This document shows positions 48,966 through 61,435 of a stretch of DNA of 64,000 nucleotides, piece after piece. The notes beneath the pieces were generated by a model, which saw only the letters and a program-made list of their open reading frames with translations, ran no database searches and had not been told where the DNA came from. Position 1 is the first letter of the stretch; each line of letters starts with the position of its first letter. Made by a program: the position numbers and the translations under genes. The stretch lies in the NCBI GenBank assembly GCA_003508835.1, contig PUFA01000166.1, forward strand, positions 310,001 through 374,000. The letters are read 5' to 3'. Origin of the DNA: Eonycteris spelaea (taxonomy: Eukaryota > Chordata > Mammalia > Chiroptera > Pteropodidae).

Positions 48966-51900
48966 AGAGAAAGCAAGAATATAAATCTGAGATTGGTACC
49001 AGCTGTTCACGGGCATATTATATTTACAATGGATGGGAATTTGTTTTTCTCATGTTCTTTCCATGCATTCCCACATTCTGCAGAGGAATTAGAAGGTGCA
49101 GGTTCTCGTGGACTTGGGGGAATTCTTGGTTTGATATATACCCCCTGCCCTCTTAACCTGGAAACACTGCTCCTCTAAAGAGGAAATGATAGAGAGGGAA
49201 ATTCCAGGAGACGGAATTCAATCAAAAGTCATGTTTAAATGTAGTTTTTGGTGCATCTTTGAAATAGATATTTAATTATATTTTTAAATACTTGTACATT
49301 TTCTAGGTTCATGTAAGTATTTTTAATAGTGCTTATGGAGAGAATATAAATTATAACATCACTACACATATTTTAAATACTTGTCAACATTTTCTTGACA
49401 TCCTTACATTAACTTCACTTGAGTGAGTTCAAACTATAATTGACAAGATAAGAAAATAGCTATTCCCCTAAAATGTGAAATAATCTATTTTTACTGTTAA
49501 AATTTTAAATCTTATATTATAATTTTCCATCAATCCAAAATGGCATAAACTCAAAAACTGAAGCTCTAACTGCAGTTTAAAATATATTCACTTGTTCCCC
49601 TTAATAAAGTTAAACAGCTAAAATATGCAATGTGATTTAAATTTCAGTGGATACCTTTTATTAGGGTAAGACTAATATTTGAGCTGAAGGGTATGAAGTG
49701 TTCTAAGATTAATAATACAATTAAGGAATCTGAAGAAACAAATGGGGAAGTAAGGCGCCAAAAAGTTCATACTTACTAAAGTCAGGTATGAGCAGAAGCA
49801 AGCCTAGAATTCTGGTTCTCCTTGCACCTTGTTCAGGGTTCTTTGCATTACCAAGCTGAGTAGTTGTTTGTGTGTATGGTGAAGAAAAGGGGAAATGTGG
49901 TTTAACTAAATCCACAAAATACTAAAATTGGGGTAAATGATTTTGATGTTATAGAGGAGTTATTTGTGGTAAAACAATATTAAATTTAATGACTACAAAG
50001 AGCTGAATTCTTATACAAGATTGATAAATATCTGTATAACCTTAGCCAGATATCTGTATCCATACATATATGTATGAATACTATAATATATATTTATATA
50101 TAATAGCTGACCTATTTTCTTACACATCATTATAGAGTATATGGATAATAATGCCAAAATAGTAAAAATATTAGCTCCAGGCAAAAACATTTTAACTAAG
50201 TGTCCCAGAAATCAGATATACTTGAATCAGATATAATTGAAATTATTTAATTTAAAATTAATTTAAATTTAAATATATTTAAATTAAAAATTTTAAACTA
50301 ACATGTGATGTAGCTAATTACTAAATATTTTAAATAAATGTGATTTTAAAAAATGAAAAACAATCCAATCTTATGATTAACTGTCCCTGACAGAAATCGC
50401 TCTTCTTGAGTTCCATTAACACCTTCAGTGCTTGTGGTGATGTGATGGTTCCTTAAATGGTAAGTTTAAGCCCAAATGATTATGTAATCAAAGTGCTTTC
50501 AAATGTGGCCTTTATATACGTAATAGTAGCAAACAAGATTTATTGAGCCTGGAAACCTGAGACTTTACTCTAGGTTTCCAAAAGCCTCAAAAGTACTCCA
50601 TGACTTTTTGTGTGGCAACCAAAGCAGTCTTCATTATTAAGTTAACTTTACCGATCTATTTATTCAACTTTACATCATTAAAAAAAACAAATCTGTGGAT
50701 TAATAAAGTAATTTTAGGAGTGCTTTTGTCAGATTTTATATTGCTTTTGGATCAATTAAGTATAAAGCTTCCACAGAGTACACTACATTTGAATAATTTC
50801 CTTAGGTCTGACATAGTGAGAAGGATTTGAAAGACTAAAGGCCCATTTCATAATCTAACTCATTTGTTTTCCAGTAACTGTCTGGAGAGATTTATCTGGA
50901 AATGCAGAGGAAACATTGAACCTTTAAGAAAAAAAAAAAAAAAGATAGACTAGAAAGGCTTTAAATTTAGATCCTACAGAATACATTGCCAACCAGAGGC
51001 TAACTCTCGGAAATTCTACAAATAGCCATCTCTGCTTTTGAATCTGTCTAAGTCCCAATGTTTTCACTAAACTTTACTGAGTAACCAATCTCCACCTGAT
51101 CTTAAAATAACTAACAAACTATTCTCCTGAACTTGAATGACTTGCTGCATGACCTGGTATTTCTATAATCTTAATAGCTGATGAAAGTAGACACATGGGT
51201 GATGAGCTGCGACAATCTCTATCAATCATTATACCATCTAGTTCACTTACTACACATAATCATGTTATAGAATAAATAAAGAGAAAAGAAAAAATTTTAA
51301 GGTATTTTTAAAATTAGTATTTTTTATTGTTATCTCTGTGGGTAAATTTTTTGTCTTTTTTAAAATAGTGCATAAATCATTCATTGTCTTATCTATGTAA
51401 CTTTCAGTGACTACTAATTGATGATTATTATGTTGAATTAATCCTCTCAAATGTGGGTTCCATATACATGTTTTTTAATTTAAATATTCCATTTCATTTC
51501 GTGGAACAAACATGTTTTGCTACAATCATATCTCACCTTTTTTTTAGAATGAAGCCAATGGAAGAAAGATATAGCAAACTTTTTGAAACATGTTATTAGT
51601 GTTATTTTATTTAAAATAATGAATAAAAACAATGAGAATGAGAACTATGATTGTAACATGACTGTTAAATTATCCGTCTTTAGCAAACCATCTTTAGTGG
51701 TGCTTTTAAAACAGAAGCAACTATTTAACTGCAATTAAATGCATGTGTGTATTCATAAAAGAAGTGCAAATAATCAATTCAAGATCTGAAATTTCTTGTG
51801 TATTACATAAAACCCCAGTAGACTGTGGGGTAGAAACCCATAACCAAATATTAATACATATGCAGCACAATTTAGTATGAACATTCATACTAAAAACAAA

Positions 51901-52649
51901 ATCTATAAATAACCTATATTAGTTCAGGTCAGATATTTTGCCACCAAATGAGTTATCAAAAGAATTTTAGGTTTTCAGAGCTTTTTGGATTTCAGAATTA
52001 CAGAAAGGGGATCATGGTCATGCATTACACCTTAAAAGGTAATTTGGAATTTGTGACTTTTTTTCTAGTTGGTTTATCTTTGCTATGCTTCAGTCTTGCA
52101 CAGAATAGAAGCTTATTACCTTTTGAATTGAGCTATTAAATAACATGCAAAAAAAATTATAGCATGTACACATATAACCGGTTACACATATAAAATGTTT
52201 GCAACAGTTTTTGGCACATAGTAAGCACTCTATGCTAAATGCAATCTTCATTTTGTTTTACTTTTAGTAAAAGTACTCTATGACCACTGAGTAGTCAAGA
52301 AGCCCGTTTAAATTCCTATGATGTTTCAGAAACTAATTTTTGATAATGGCTGTCTTACTAGTTCATGGTAAATAGTCATGAATTTTTGAAGTGGTTTAAT
52401 TCTTAGAGTCAAAGAAGAATGCCTTAATTGGACAAACAGAATATGATACAGCCTTGGAGATGGCTGGCGATCACCAATAGCACCTGACCAGATAGATATG
52501 TGCTTAAAGGAGTGTAGACCAACATGTCTTAACTGCAGCGTTGCAAACCAATTATCCACCAGGAACAGTAATGCACGTGGACCATGGGTCGAAGGATTGG
52601 GCTTCTTAATCTGTTAAATAGAAAATGATTTTCAGTAGCATTATTTTTT
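48966..52649. other. Downstream of RAB39A, mostly unique AT-rich sequence
   Basis: No gene recognised. Low-complexity AT-rich stretches lie around 50040-50110 and 50220-50350. May include a longer form of the RAB39A 3' UTR up to about 49630. Confidence 0.4.
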
Positions 52650-53640
52650 AAGAAGATTTTTTGGTAACAGCTTGATTGACATAATTAACATACCACATAA
52701 TTCACCCATTTAAGATATATAATTAAATGATTTTTTGTATATTTAGAGTTGTGCAACGATCACCATAATCAGTTTTAAAACATTTTTGTTTTAAAGAAAT
52801 CCCCATACCCTTTAGCTATCACTCCTGATACCCCTTATCACCCCATACCACCTGAGTCCTAAACAATTACTAATCTACTTTATATCTTCATATTGGCTTA
52901 TACTGGATATTTCATATAATTGCAATCATTAAATATGCGGTCTTTTATGACTAGTGTCTTTCAATTTTTAAAGTAGTACCATCATTTTAATGAAATGTCC
53001 CCATTATGTAATAAATACTAACTCACTGTACAAAATTTGGAAAATGTAGAAAATAGAAAGATAAGGAAGAAATTACCATTGTATCTATCACCTGAAAACA
53101 ATTATTTCAATATTTAACATTTCCTGCTGGTAGCAATACAGCCATGTTGTAAAAAGAAAAAAAAATCTAATAATAGAGAATGCAGAAAGTGAAAGCCTCC
53201 TTTTACCTTCTTTATTCTATTCCTCTCCAAGAGAAAATCACTGTTCACAATTTTATGTATATCCTTCATGTCTTCCTGTGTATTTATTATATATATGATA
53301 CACACATATAACGGAGAAGGAATTACATAAATAAGACCAGTTTGTAATATATTATTCTGTAACTTGCTTTTTGCACATAATAGGTTCTTGGAATACTCTT
53401 CCACATGGATATATATTTATGTTCTTTTGACAGCTTTATAAAGTGCCATAATACAGAGGTAAATATCATTTATTTAATCACTTTTAATAATAAACATTAG
53501 ATTGTTTCCATTTTTTTACTAATATACAATGTTACGATGAACATATTAGTGAGCATATTTTTGAGCAAATGTGTAATTTTGTATGAGGATTTCTAGGTCA
53601 AGGGGCATTACATATTTTTTAGTAGGTATTGGTAATTTCC
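52650..53640 (-). repeat. Ancient LINE-1 3' region
   Basis: Reversed old L1 phrases: 'acataccacataattcaccc', 'gttgtgcaacgatcaccataatc', 'attgtttccatttttttacta' and 'ggatttctaggtcaaggggcatta'. Broken by unrelated sequence around 53000-53400. Confidence 0.6.
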
Positions 53641-54329
53641 ACTAAAAACTAAGATATGCTACTACATCTTCTTTATATGTTTACACTTTTATATGTCATG
53701 ACATTTATACACAGTATGACATAGAGACCTTATCTGAATAAATAGACCATTGTTCCAATGTCATTTCTTTCTTTCTCCAAACATTTGAATTACCATCTTT
53801 ATCACAGAAGATTTACATATCTATATTTTAGCTCTATCTGTATCTATATAAAACCTGTTTCCAGACTTTAGTTCCACTGATTATTAATCTATTGTTGAGC
53901 TAATGCTACACTTTCCCTTACTGAAGTTTAAAATATGGTGTCATAAGTTCTAACCCAGTTGCTATAAGCCCCTCCTGTGCTCACCAGCACCCAGACTCTA
54001 GTCCCTATGAACTATTTCCCACTGAAAAGAACCAAGGCTTTTTGGTGAAATAGCTGATTCTTGGTCTGGGGCAAGAAATGAACAAATTGAACCTAAACAT
54101 TTTGTCATACCAGAAACTAAGGAAGCTATCAAAGCACACTATAGACATACCCAAAGACTTAGAAGCAAACCTGAAGAGGTCAAACCTGGGACAATATGGT
54201 CATCAAAATGAATAATAGTGGAGTAAAATAATATTAAATATTTTTAAATCTATGAGTTCAAAACAATAGTAAGAAAAAATTCATTGTATAATGAAAGGAG
54301 CCGCTCATACTTCTATTCCCTGATTCCCA
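53641..54329. other. Unassigned sequence
   Basis: No gene. The stretch 54020-54260 may be another old LINE fragment. Confidence 0.35.
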
Positions 54330-54760
54330 GACCCATGTATTCAGGCTGTGGGGGAGACTATAGTATGTAGTGATCTCTGATTCTAAGCATGTACTGCATC
54401 CTGTGAGATAGAATCCCATTCTTTCAGGTTTTGTTTCCTAAGTGGCTGTGTAACTGAGTCTTCAGTAAGTTGTTTTACTTTTCAGTTAGGTCAGCTGCTT
54501 CTGGATGTTGAGGTATATGGCAAGACCAAATAATGACATAAGCATGAGCCCACTGCTGCACTTCCTTTGGTGTGAAACGTTTCTCAGTCTTTAGTTGGAA
54601 TGTCTCAGCATGTAACTGATCACTTAACCCTTATGAAAATTCTACTCTTGCAGGGGATTCGTGAATCTTCATAGGGTCTCTTTCCCACCTCTAAAGTGTA
54701 TGTGTCTTTTAAATACTTCCGGCATAAGGGCCAATCATTTATCAATTAATCAAATGATGT
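54330..54760 (-). mobile_element. Degraded endogenous retrovirus interior (ERV-L-like pol)
   Basis: The + strand reads as the complement of an ERV-L/MaLR-associated pol (integrase-region) fossil. Recognition rests on nucleotide phrases such as 'gtagtgatctctgattctaagcatgtactgcat', 'gtcagctgcttctggatgttgaggtatatgg' and 'gcccactgctgcacttcctttg'. Stops and indels interrupt every frame. It has no coding capacity. Confidence 0.6.
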
Positions 54761-55860
54761 TATGCATAATGTTAAGATAGACCAGATCTCTTTGGACTTT
54801 AATATAACAAAGGACAGGAGATTTAACACAGCCCTAGGCAAAACTAAATTTTTTTCCCAAACTGTGTGAAAACTGTCTCTGATCCTCTTTTCTGATGTAA
54901 ATAGAAAAGAACATATTTACAAAGTCAAAAGTTGTATGGCATGTCCCTAGGACCATGTTAATCTACTCTAGAAAAGACAGGGCACCTGGGACAATGCTAA
55001 AACTGGTAATATTGGTGCTGCAATTGATTCAGTTTGGTAATCTACTGTCATTCTTCGGAATCTATCTGGAGCTTTCAGGGGAAAGACTGGTTAATTAAAT
55101 GGAGATATAATGAGAATTATGACCTTGAATTCTAAAATCTTTAAGAATAGCCCTCCTTCAGGATATAATATTTATTCTCCTGGCCAGGGCAGATGTGCAT
55201 TTTCAGAGCCTAACACTTGCCTTTCCCCACTGTGTTAGCTTTTACTCCACGGGCTGATGCCCCAGTATGCTGTTGTGTCAACTACAAGGTATGGGGTTTC
55301 CCAGGCTTAGGGGGTTTGAGGGAATCTAGTGATTCAAGATCTTCTAGGTCATCAAACTAGATGTCCTCACTTAGTGTGTCAGGTTCTCATTCTTTATCAA
55401 TTAGGGCCCGGGCTTTGGCGTAGAAGACCCGCCTTGTAGACAGTTTAACTCTCTTTGGAGCTTGGCTACTCCAATGATTAAGTCTTGGACCTGGTCCTTG
55501 GCTTTCTCTGTCCTACTGCTTTAGGAGGCGAAAGCCTCTTCATAGGTTCTCAAGGGGACCTTCTGAATTTCACATTTAGTTTTCAAGTGGCAATTAATGC
55601 TCTCAGCTTTTCCTTATCTTTTTCTTGTGCTTAGATAACCACCCAATATCATTGTCCTTAGAGTTACTGGCGTTACCCCCATATATTTAGTTTATATTCC
55701 TCAAATGCCTTATATCTCACCAGCTAATGTATCCGCTTCCACCGTATATCAAACAATTCACCACTGGAGAAAGTTTGACAACCTGCGATGTGTCTTTATC
55801 ATGCTAGTAGGAAACGAGTCAATTCCAAATTTTCATTTTATAACGCTCCTTTATTAAAAC
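54761..55860 (-). mobile_element. Probable further retroviral interior, unassigned
   Basis: Moderately GC-richer sequence, open only in short pieces on the minus strand. Wording such as 'aggtcctt..ctttctctgtcctactgc' suggests gag- or pol-like ERV interior. It continues the ERV-like block but I cannot assign the class. Confidence 0.35.
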
Positions 55861-56489
55861 CCTCCTGGCTACAACTGTCACAGGATAGATTTTCCAGAAA
55901 GCTGACTCTGAAACAGAGTTTGGCTGAGATGGCCAGGTCTTTATTCCCTTTTATTAATAGAAACTGAGTTCTATTAATAAATAGAATAAAAATATATAAT
56001 ATAATAAATAGAATAAAAATAAATGGCCTTGGGTGAGGTGACTTCTGCAGCTGAGACAACCCCTGAGGAAACGCAGCTGAATATCGCCTGCAGAGAGCAG
56101 AGCTGGAACAGTAAGTTCTTCAGGAAAGGGGAATCACTGTGGGGTATCTCAGTGCTCACCAGAGAAGCTTATAAGTTAAAGAGACTTAAGGGATACATCA
56201 AGCATATGTGTTGTGTTGATCAAATGATCCTGGTTCAACTGTAAAAAAGAATTATGTGACAATCAGGGAAAATGGAATACTAAACAATGACACTTTAAGA
56301 AATGTCAGTTTTTTAGGTGTGATAATGGTATATAGTTGTGTGTGTGTGTGTTTTTTAATGAGCTCTTGCCTTTTAGAGATACACACTAGAATGTTTATGG
56401 ATGACATGATAGGCTTTCTGGGATTTGCTTCAAACTAATGGGTTAGAAGAAAGTTAGCATATACATGGGACAAGAGTGACTATGGAAGA
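55861..56489. other. Unassigned, possibly LTR-derived
   Basis: A reversed polyadenylation motif (tttatt around 55940-55965) next to AT-rich sequence might mark an LTR edge. No gene. Confidence 0.3.
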
Positions 56490-57135
56490 CAAAATAATGC
56501 CCCACCCCACAAAGATGTCCCTGAACTAATCTCTAGAACCTGTAATTACATTGCCTTACGTGGCAAAAAGGATTTTATTGGTGTGATTAAATTAAGGATT
56601 TTGAGGTGGGAAGATTATCCTGAATTATCCAGGTGAGCCCCATATAATCATGAAAGTCCTTATAAGATTGCTTTGGTACAACAAAAATATTCTGACAATT
56701 TACTTTAGATTTAATCAATTAAGAAATTGAATTTCATGTAGAAAGCAATACTCTAAATTCTAGTATTAAAATATTATTTTCACAGTCCATCCTAATCGTG
56801 TAAACTGTAAACTGCAAGGCAAGAGGGCCAAAGTCAAAAAACAAAAAGGAGAAAACCATGTGACAGAGGAAGCAGAGGGAATCAGAATCAAAGAAAGATG
56901 CCATGCTGCTGGCTTGGAAGGTGGAGGAAGGAACAACAAAACAAGGAATGAAGGCAGCCACTAGAAGATGGAAAAGGCAAGGAATAGATTTTTTCCCAAA
57001 ACCTTCAGAAGAAATGAGGCCCTGCCAACACCTTGATTTTTAGACTTCTGATCTCCAAAATGTAAAATTCTGTATTGTTTTAAGCCACTAAATCTATGGT
57101 AAGTTGTTACAGCAGCAAGAGAAATCTAATACAGT
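56490..57135 (+). mobile_element. Old LTR, MaLR/MLT1-like, split by a 141-bp insert
   Basis: Ordered consensus phrases include 'aagatgtccctgaactaatctctagaacctg', 'tgtgattaaattaaggattttgaggtgggaagattatcc', 'aaagtccttataag', 'gatggaaaaggcaagg', 'gttttaagccactaaatc' and 'gttacagcagcaa..aaatctaatacag'. The element is interrupted between 56666 and 56808 by the sequence that recurs at 58783-58923. Confidence 0.65.
56667..56807 (+). repeat. 141-bp dispersed direct repeat, copy 1
   Basis: ATTGCTTTGGTACA...TGTAAACTG. Exactly the same length as, and about 92% identical by eye to, 58783-58923. It sits inside the LTR, so it is the younger insertion at this site. No inverted termini, A tail or clear target duplication. 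Confidence 0.85.
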
Positions 57136-57758
57136 AGGCATATGGGAATTTCACTGTGCTTTAAAAAATTATTTGATATTCCTCCACATTTTATCTCCCA
57201 CATACATTTTTAATTGGCTTGTCCAGTTTCTGTAAAATAAAATCATTTGTATTTTACCTAAATTTTTGTGAGTATGCAAATTAATTTGGGGAACTCATAT
57301 CAAAGATAAATATAACAGGATCTCCCTGTTAGTTTGAGCCGATTCTTATTTGTCTAGTGGATAGATTCCAGGCTGTCACCTCTTCTAAGAGGCACGAGTT
57401 AAAGGACATCTGTGGTTCTCCAGCCACCCCATGGATAACTAAGTCGCATGTTCTATTCAGGGAGAAAAGAGAAAAAATGACACTTGGTCTCCCTTTCAAG
57501 ACACATTCTTCAGGATAGCTTTACTACCATAATGTAAATATTTTAAGCTCTGTTTTCTCCCTTACTTTCTTAATTGGCTCATGATTAGCTTTGCTAATTA
57601 CAGTTCTCTGAAATTATCAATACATTGTAGATAGCAGACTAAATGATAGAGATGAATAGAGCAGAAGAACACAGAGAATTGGTCCTGAGTATTTTATGGC
57701 ATGCTGTGGAAACAAAATAAAACAAAAAAAGTGAAGAGGGTGAGGTAGAGACTGGTGG
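57136..57758. other. Unassigned sequence
   Basis: No recognised gene or repeat. Confidence 0.35.
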
Positions 57759-58240
57759 TGTAATGCCCTGGTTTGGAACTCCACGAGCCAAGAAGGAAAC
57801 TGAAACCGATGCAAGCGCAAAAGGGAGTTTATTGACAAACTCGAGTTTGGACTCCACTCATTCACTGACGCAGCAGTGGTTGAGAGGAGCCCCGACCCGA
57901 GGGGCTGGGACCTAATTTAAAGGGCAAAACCGCAAGCCTTGGGGAGATGCCTTGGCGTTACCTGATTGGGGGGTTAGGTTGACCTTTAAAGGGATTGGGT
58001 GGTAGGTTGTTGGGTCCGCGTGCAAAAGGGGGTCGTGTGCAGTTGGGGCTGCGTATAGAGGGGGCCGAGTGCAGAAGGTAAGGCGAGTGCAGAAGGTGCC
58101 GGGTGCAGTAATCAGAATATGTGCAGGAGGAAATAAGGGTGGGGGTGCCTTACGGGCCCACCGATTAGCTGGCTTAGCTGGTTTGACCAGGTGGTAAGGC
58201 ATTGTTCTTGACCACTGGCCTTTGGGGAACTTTTCATACA
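57759..58240 (-). mobile_element. Solo LTR, ERV1-like, with U3 tandem repeats
   Basis: On the minus strand it begins TGTATGAAAAGTTCCCC and ends ...GGGCATTACA, with AATAAA complementary to 57828-57833 followed by a CT-rich R/U5 like that of class I ERV LTRs. The region 58015-58125 holds about six degenerate units with GTGCAG cores, resembling U3 enhancer repeats. I did not find a target duplication, so the exact edges are uncertain. Confidence 0.65.
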
Positions 58241-58294
58241 ATTCATCTTGGGATCACTCAGAAAAATGGAATCATTCCACTCTTTCAGTGGAAG

Positions 58295-58642
58295 CGTTGC
58301 AGAAGCAAGACCGACGAGAAACCAAGCACCACTCGGAGAGTTAGAAAAGTCAGGTTTATTATGCCGGTAATCCCAGAAGAGCTAGCTCTCTGAATATCTG
58401 GGCCCCGAGCTCATGGGTAACCTTACTTTAATAGGGCTTAACAAGCAAAGGCAATACATCTGTTCATAACAAGCAAAAGCAATACATTTGTTATCTAGAC
58501 AGAATGATCAAAGGAGAGGGTGAGTCTTTAGTTGATTTCGAGATCACTCTACTCTTTGGCCTATGCAGCAAACATGTCTACAGAAACAGAACAAAGAGTT
58601 GATTGCAAGGTTAGCCATTTGAGTGGAAAAAATCCCTCTTCA
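58295..58642 (-). mobile_element. Solo LTR, class I ERV-like, perfect 4-bp duplication
   Basis: Same family as 1358-1792 but reversed (348 bp). It begins TGAAGAGGG at 58642 on the minus strand and has AATAAA complementary to 58355-58360. GAAG flanks both sides (58291-58294 and 58643-58646), a perfect 4-bp target-site duplication. No internal region adjoins it. Confidence 0.82.
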
Positions 58643-58782
58643 GAAGAAGTAACAAAATTTAAGTATTAATTTTATGGGCCTCATTGCCTAGATTTGTGAA
58701 GCCTGAGGATAGTTTAATTTTATAAATAGTAATCTACTAAGCAAAAATACAGCAGGACACAACTTTGTGCTGCAACTACAAA

Positions 58783-58923
58783 ATTGCTTTGGTACAGCAA
58801 AAATATTCTGAAAATTTACTTTAGATTTAATCAATTAAGAAATTGAGTTTCATGTAGAAAGCAATACTTTAAACTCTATTACTAAAATATTATTTTCATA
58901 GTCCATTCTAATCTTGTAAACTG
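58783..58923 (+). repeat. 141-bp dispersed direct repeat, copy 2
   Basis: Partner of 56667-56807, in the same orientation and about 2.1 kb away. The surrounding sequence here is not a repeat that I recognise, so this may be the donor. Confidence 0.85.
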
Positions 58924-59176
58924 CCTAAACTAAGAATTTTAAATAAATTAGATAAGGCTTTTCAATGATAGTACCTTGAATAAAAAGTATTATAGAATTT
59001 AAGATAAAATTTTAATTAAATGAAGTCTCCAAGTGATAGTATGAATAAAAATTGGCCAACAGCTGCTATTTTTTGTTTCTTCTACTTAATTAGGCGAGAT
59101 AAAGTTGTTTGTTTATTCTGGTAGTGGGAAAGTGAGTAATTATTTGTGTAATTATAGATAATAAAACAAGTATTAC

Positions 59177-59178
<2 letters not shown>

Positions 59179-59228
<50 letters not shown>
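59179..59228 (+). repeat. (GT)n microsatellite
   Basis: About 25 GT units, ending eleven bases before a splice-acceptor-like AG. Confidence 0.97.
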
Positions 59229-59230
<2 letters not shown>

Positions 59231-59240
59231 TTCTTTCCAG

Positions 59241-59319
59241 GTCTTTGAAATCCTCCCGCAGCCCCAAAGTCAATGTGATCTCTAATGGCAGTAATGGCAG
59301 CTCCGGCGCCGGGAGTTAG
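59241..59319 (+). CDS. Possible terminal coding exon, unidentified
   Basis: A pyrimidine tract and AG (tttctttccag, ending 59240) precede a 79-nt stretch open in the frame starting at 59242 and ending in TAG at 59317-59319. The 25 codons encode a Ser/Gly/Asn-rich tail ending SNGSNGSSGAGS. It is GC- and CpG-richer than its surroundings (TCCGGCGCCGGGAG). I cannot assign it to a gene. It could be the last exon of an unrecognised + strand gene, an alternative downstream exon, a fragment of a retrocopy, or chance. Confidence 0.22.
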
Positions 59320-61380
59320 CTGATATACTACTGGGGGAAGCTAGTGAGACAGTTTTGAATATTTCAGATCCTAACAGCTGCATTCCTGGCAGTGGTCGCT
59401 AGAGGGTACCAAAGTGCAAGGTTAAGAAATCCGGAGTTAAACCTCTTCCTCGTTCATGAAGTTTCCAGCTGCTTGTGACTCTACTTAGGGGACGTGTAAG
59501 GGAGAAAGTGAACTTGGCTTGCAACGAACAAGTCAAGAAGATATGTAAACAGGTCCAGCGAACATCAGAAAACCTGGAACCATCTCAGGTTTAACCATTA
59601 CATTTTGTGTAGAGGATTAGCGCACGACGAGAGAGTAAGGCACGCGACATCCACAGCTGTGGCCAGGGGTGGACGAGGAATTAGAATCTAAATCTTTGGT
59701 GAGGCAATCATAGAGGAGATACAAAGAATCAAGCCCAGAAATGAAGGTTCTGCCTAACAGGACAAGCGAACTATTTCTTGAGCTTTTTGTCTGTTTTCTT
59801 TGATACTTTTCCTGAAACCATCCTTCACACAATAGCATTAAATCACGAATCAGAAGACTTAAATCTAGTTCCAGTTCTGTCAATCAGCAATACTAAATGA
59901 TATGGTGGAAGATAATTTGCCCCCAAGCATGTTGCAAGCTGGGCAACCCAACAAGTTGTTTAAAATATATTTGTTCCAGAAATCATATACCTAATCACTG
60001 TTTTTTCAAGAATTGATCATTCTAGGGCTATCCAGTATTGTTCTGCAATTTTTACAATTTTAAACATTTTTCCTATTAAGTATATGGGAAATATATTTTC
60101 TATAATAGATATATAATAAGTCTCATAATATTTAATTCATTCTTGTCTAGGAAACATAATGGAGACATAAGCTTCAGGCATCGGTTAACAATTGTTAAGA
60201 ATAATAGTGAATAAGTGAATAGGTGACTATTCATCAGTTTCATTGAGACTATCCCCAAACTAGTTATTAAAATTTGTTCCCCAGAATTCTCAGGACTTCA
60301 GATAAGCTTGTGTATCTCCCTGAGTGTCCTGCCTCCTCCTCCAGTAAGGGTCAAGAGAATTCCCAAGAACCCTGTGGATTTGCATGAAGTAGGAGGGCCC
60401 CTTCTCAGCTTCTATACTTTAAACTGCAGCAGAGAAGGGGGTCTGTGTGTTTCTGGTAAGACCCCCACACCTTCCTAGTTCTGACTCACCCCCACTATCT
60501 ACCCTTCAGGACCAATCTCATTATGCCTTTAGCTTTATGTCAGTCTCCGTAAGAAGCCCCAACACCCTCATCTGGTACACCTCGTCACTTACCCCTTTCT
60601 GATTCCATCTCCCATTTCCCCAACTTCCAAGCTTCTGGACAGACAGCAAAATCCTATGTATCCTCAAACAGTTCTCTCAATGGTTCCTTCACTTCCATAT
60701 TCTAAGTGGAAGTTGATTCTCCCCTGAAGTCACTGCTTTTCTTGCGTCTCTCATGAGATGGCTAATGTACCACTGGGCCTGGAGTTCATGTGATGGTCTT
60801 CTTTGTTCCCCACTGGTACTTCCAAATCATCCTTTTCCCCTCTTCCCTAGAAGCACTCAACTTTGAGTCTGGTGTAAAAGGACTACCCATTAACCCTCCT
60901 TGTCATAATCTTGTATTGATACCCAGATCCTTAATTTTGTTCCTGACTCACTATTATTCTCTCCAACATGACTCCTGTCATAATTCTTAGTGATTTCATC
61001 ATTCACATAGATTTTTAATACCCTGGTGTTTTAATAAGGTCTCTCCTGAAGGTAGACCCTGAAACAAGGACTTGGGATACAATCTTTTTTGGGGGGGTGG
61101 GAGTGGGACATAACTCGGGAAGCAGGAACCAGAGTACAAGGTGAGTAACATAGGGAAGGAGGAAAAGCATCAAGGTTGCTACCATGAACAAAAGAAACTC
61201 AAGTCCCCTGAGACTCCTGGGAAACATCCTGAGTGCCCCACGGAATTGTTTGCCAGAGGACCAGAGGCTGAGGCACTTATTCACTGGCTTCTGGCCCTAC
61301 TGGTTAAGGGTTGTTCTCTGAAACACTATCTTCACCATACTTTGCTGTACTTGACTGAACCTAGCAGGCTCCTGAGCCTT

Positions 61381-61384
<4 letters not shown>
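59320..61384. other. Unassigned sequence
   Basis: No gene recognised. The part 60430-60990 is pyrimidine-rich and may be an old repeat. Confidence 0.35.

Positions 61385-61432
<48 letters not shown>
61385..61432 (+). repeat. (CA)n microsatellite
   Basis: About 24 CA units. Confidence 0.97.
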
Positions 61433-61435
<3 letters not shown>

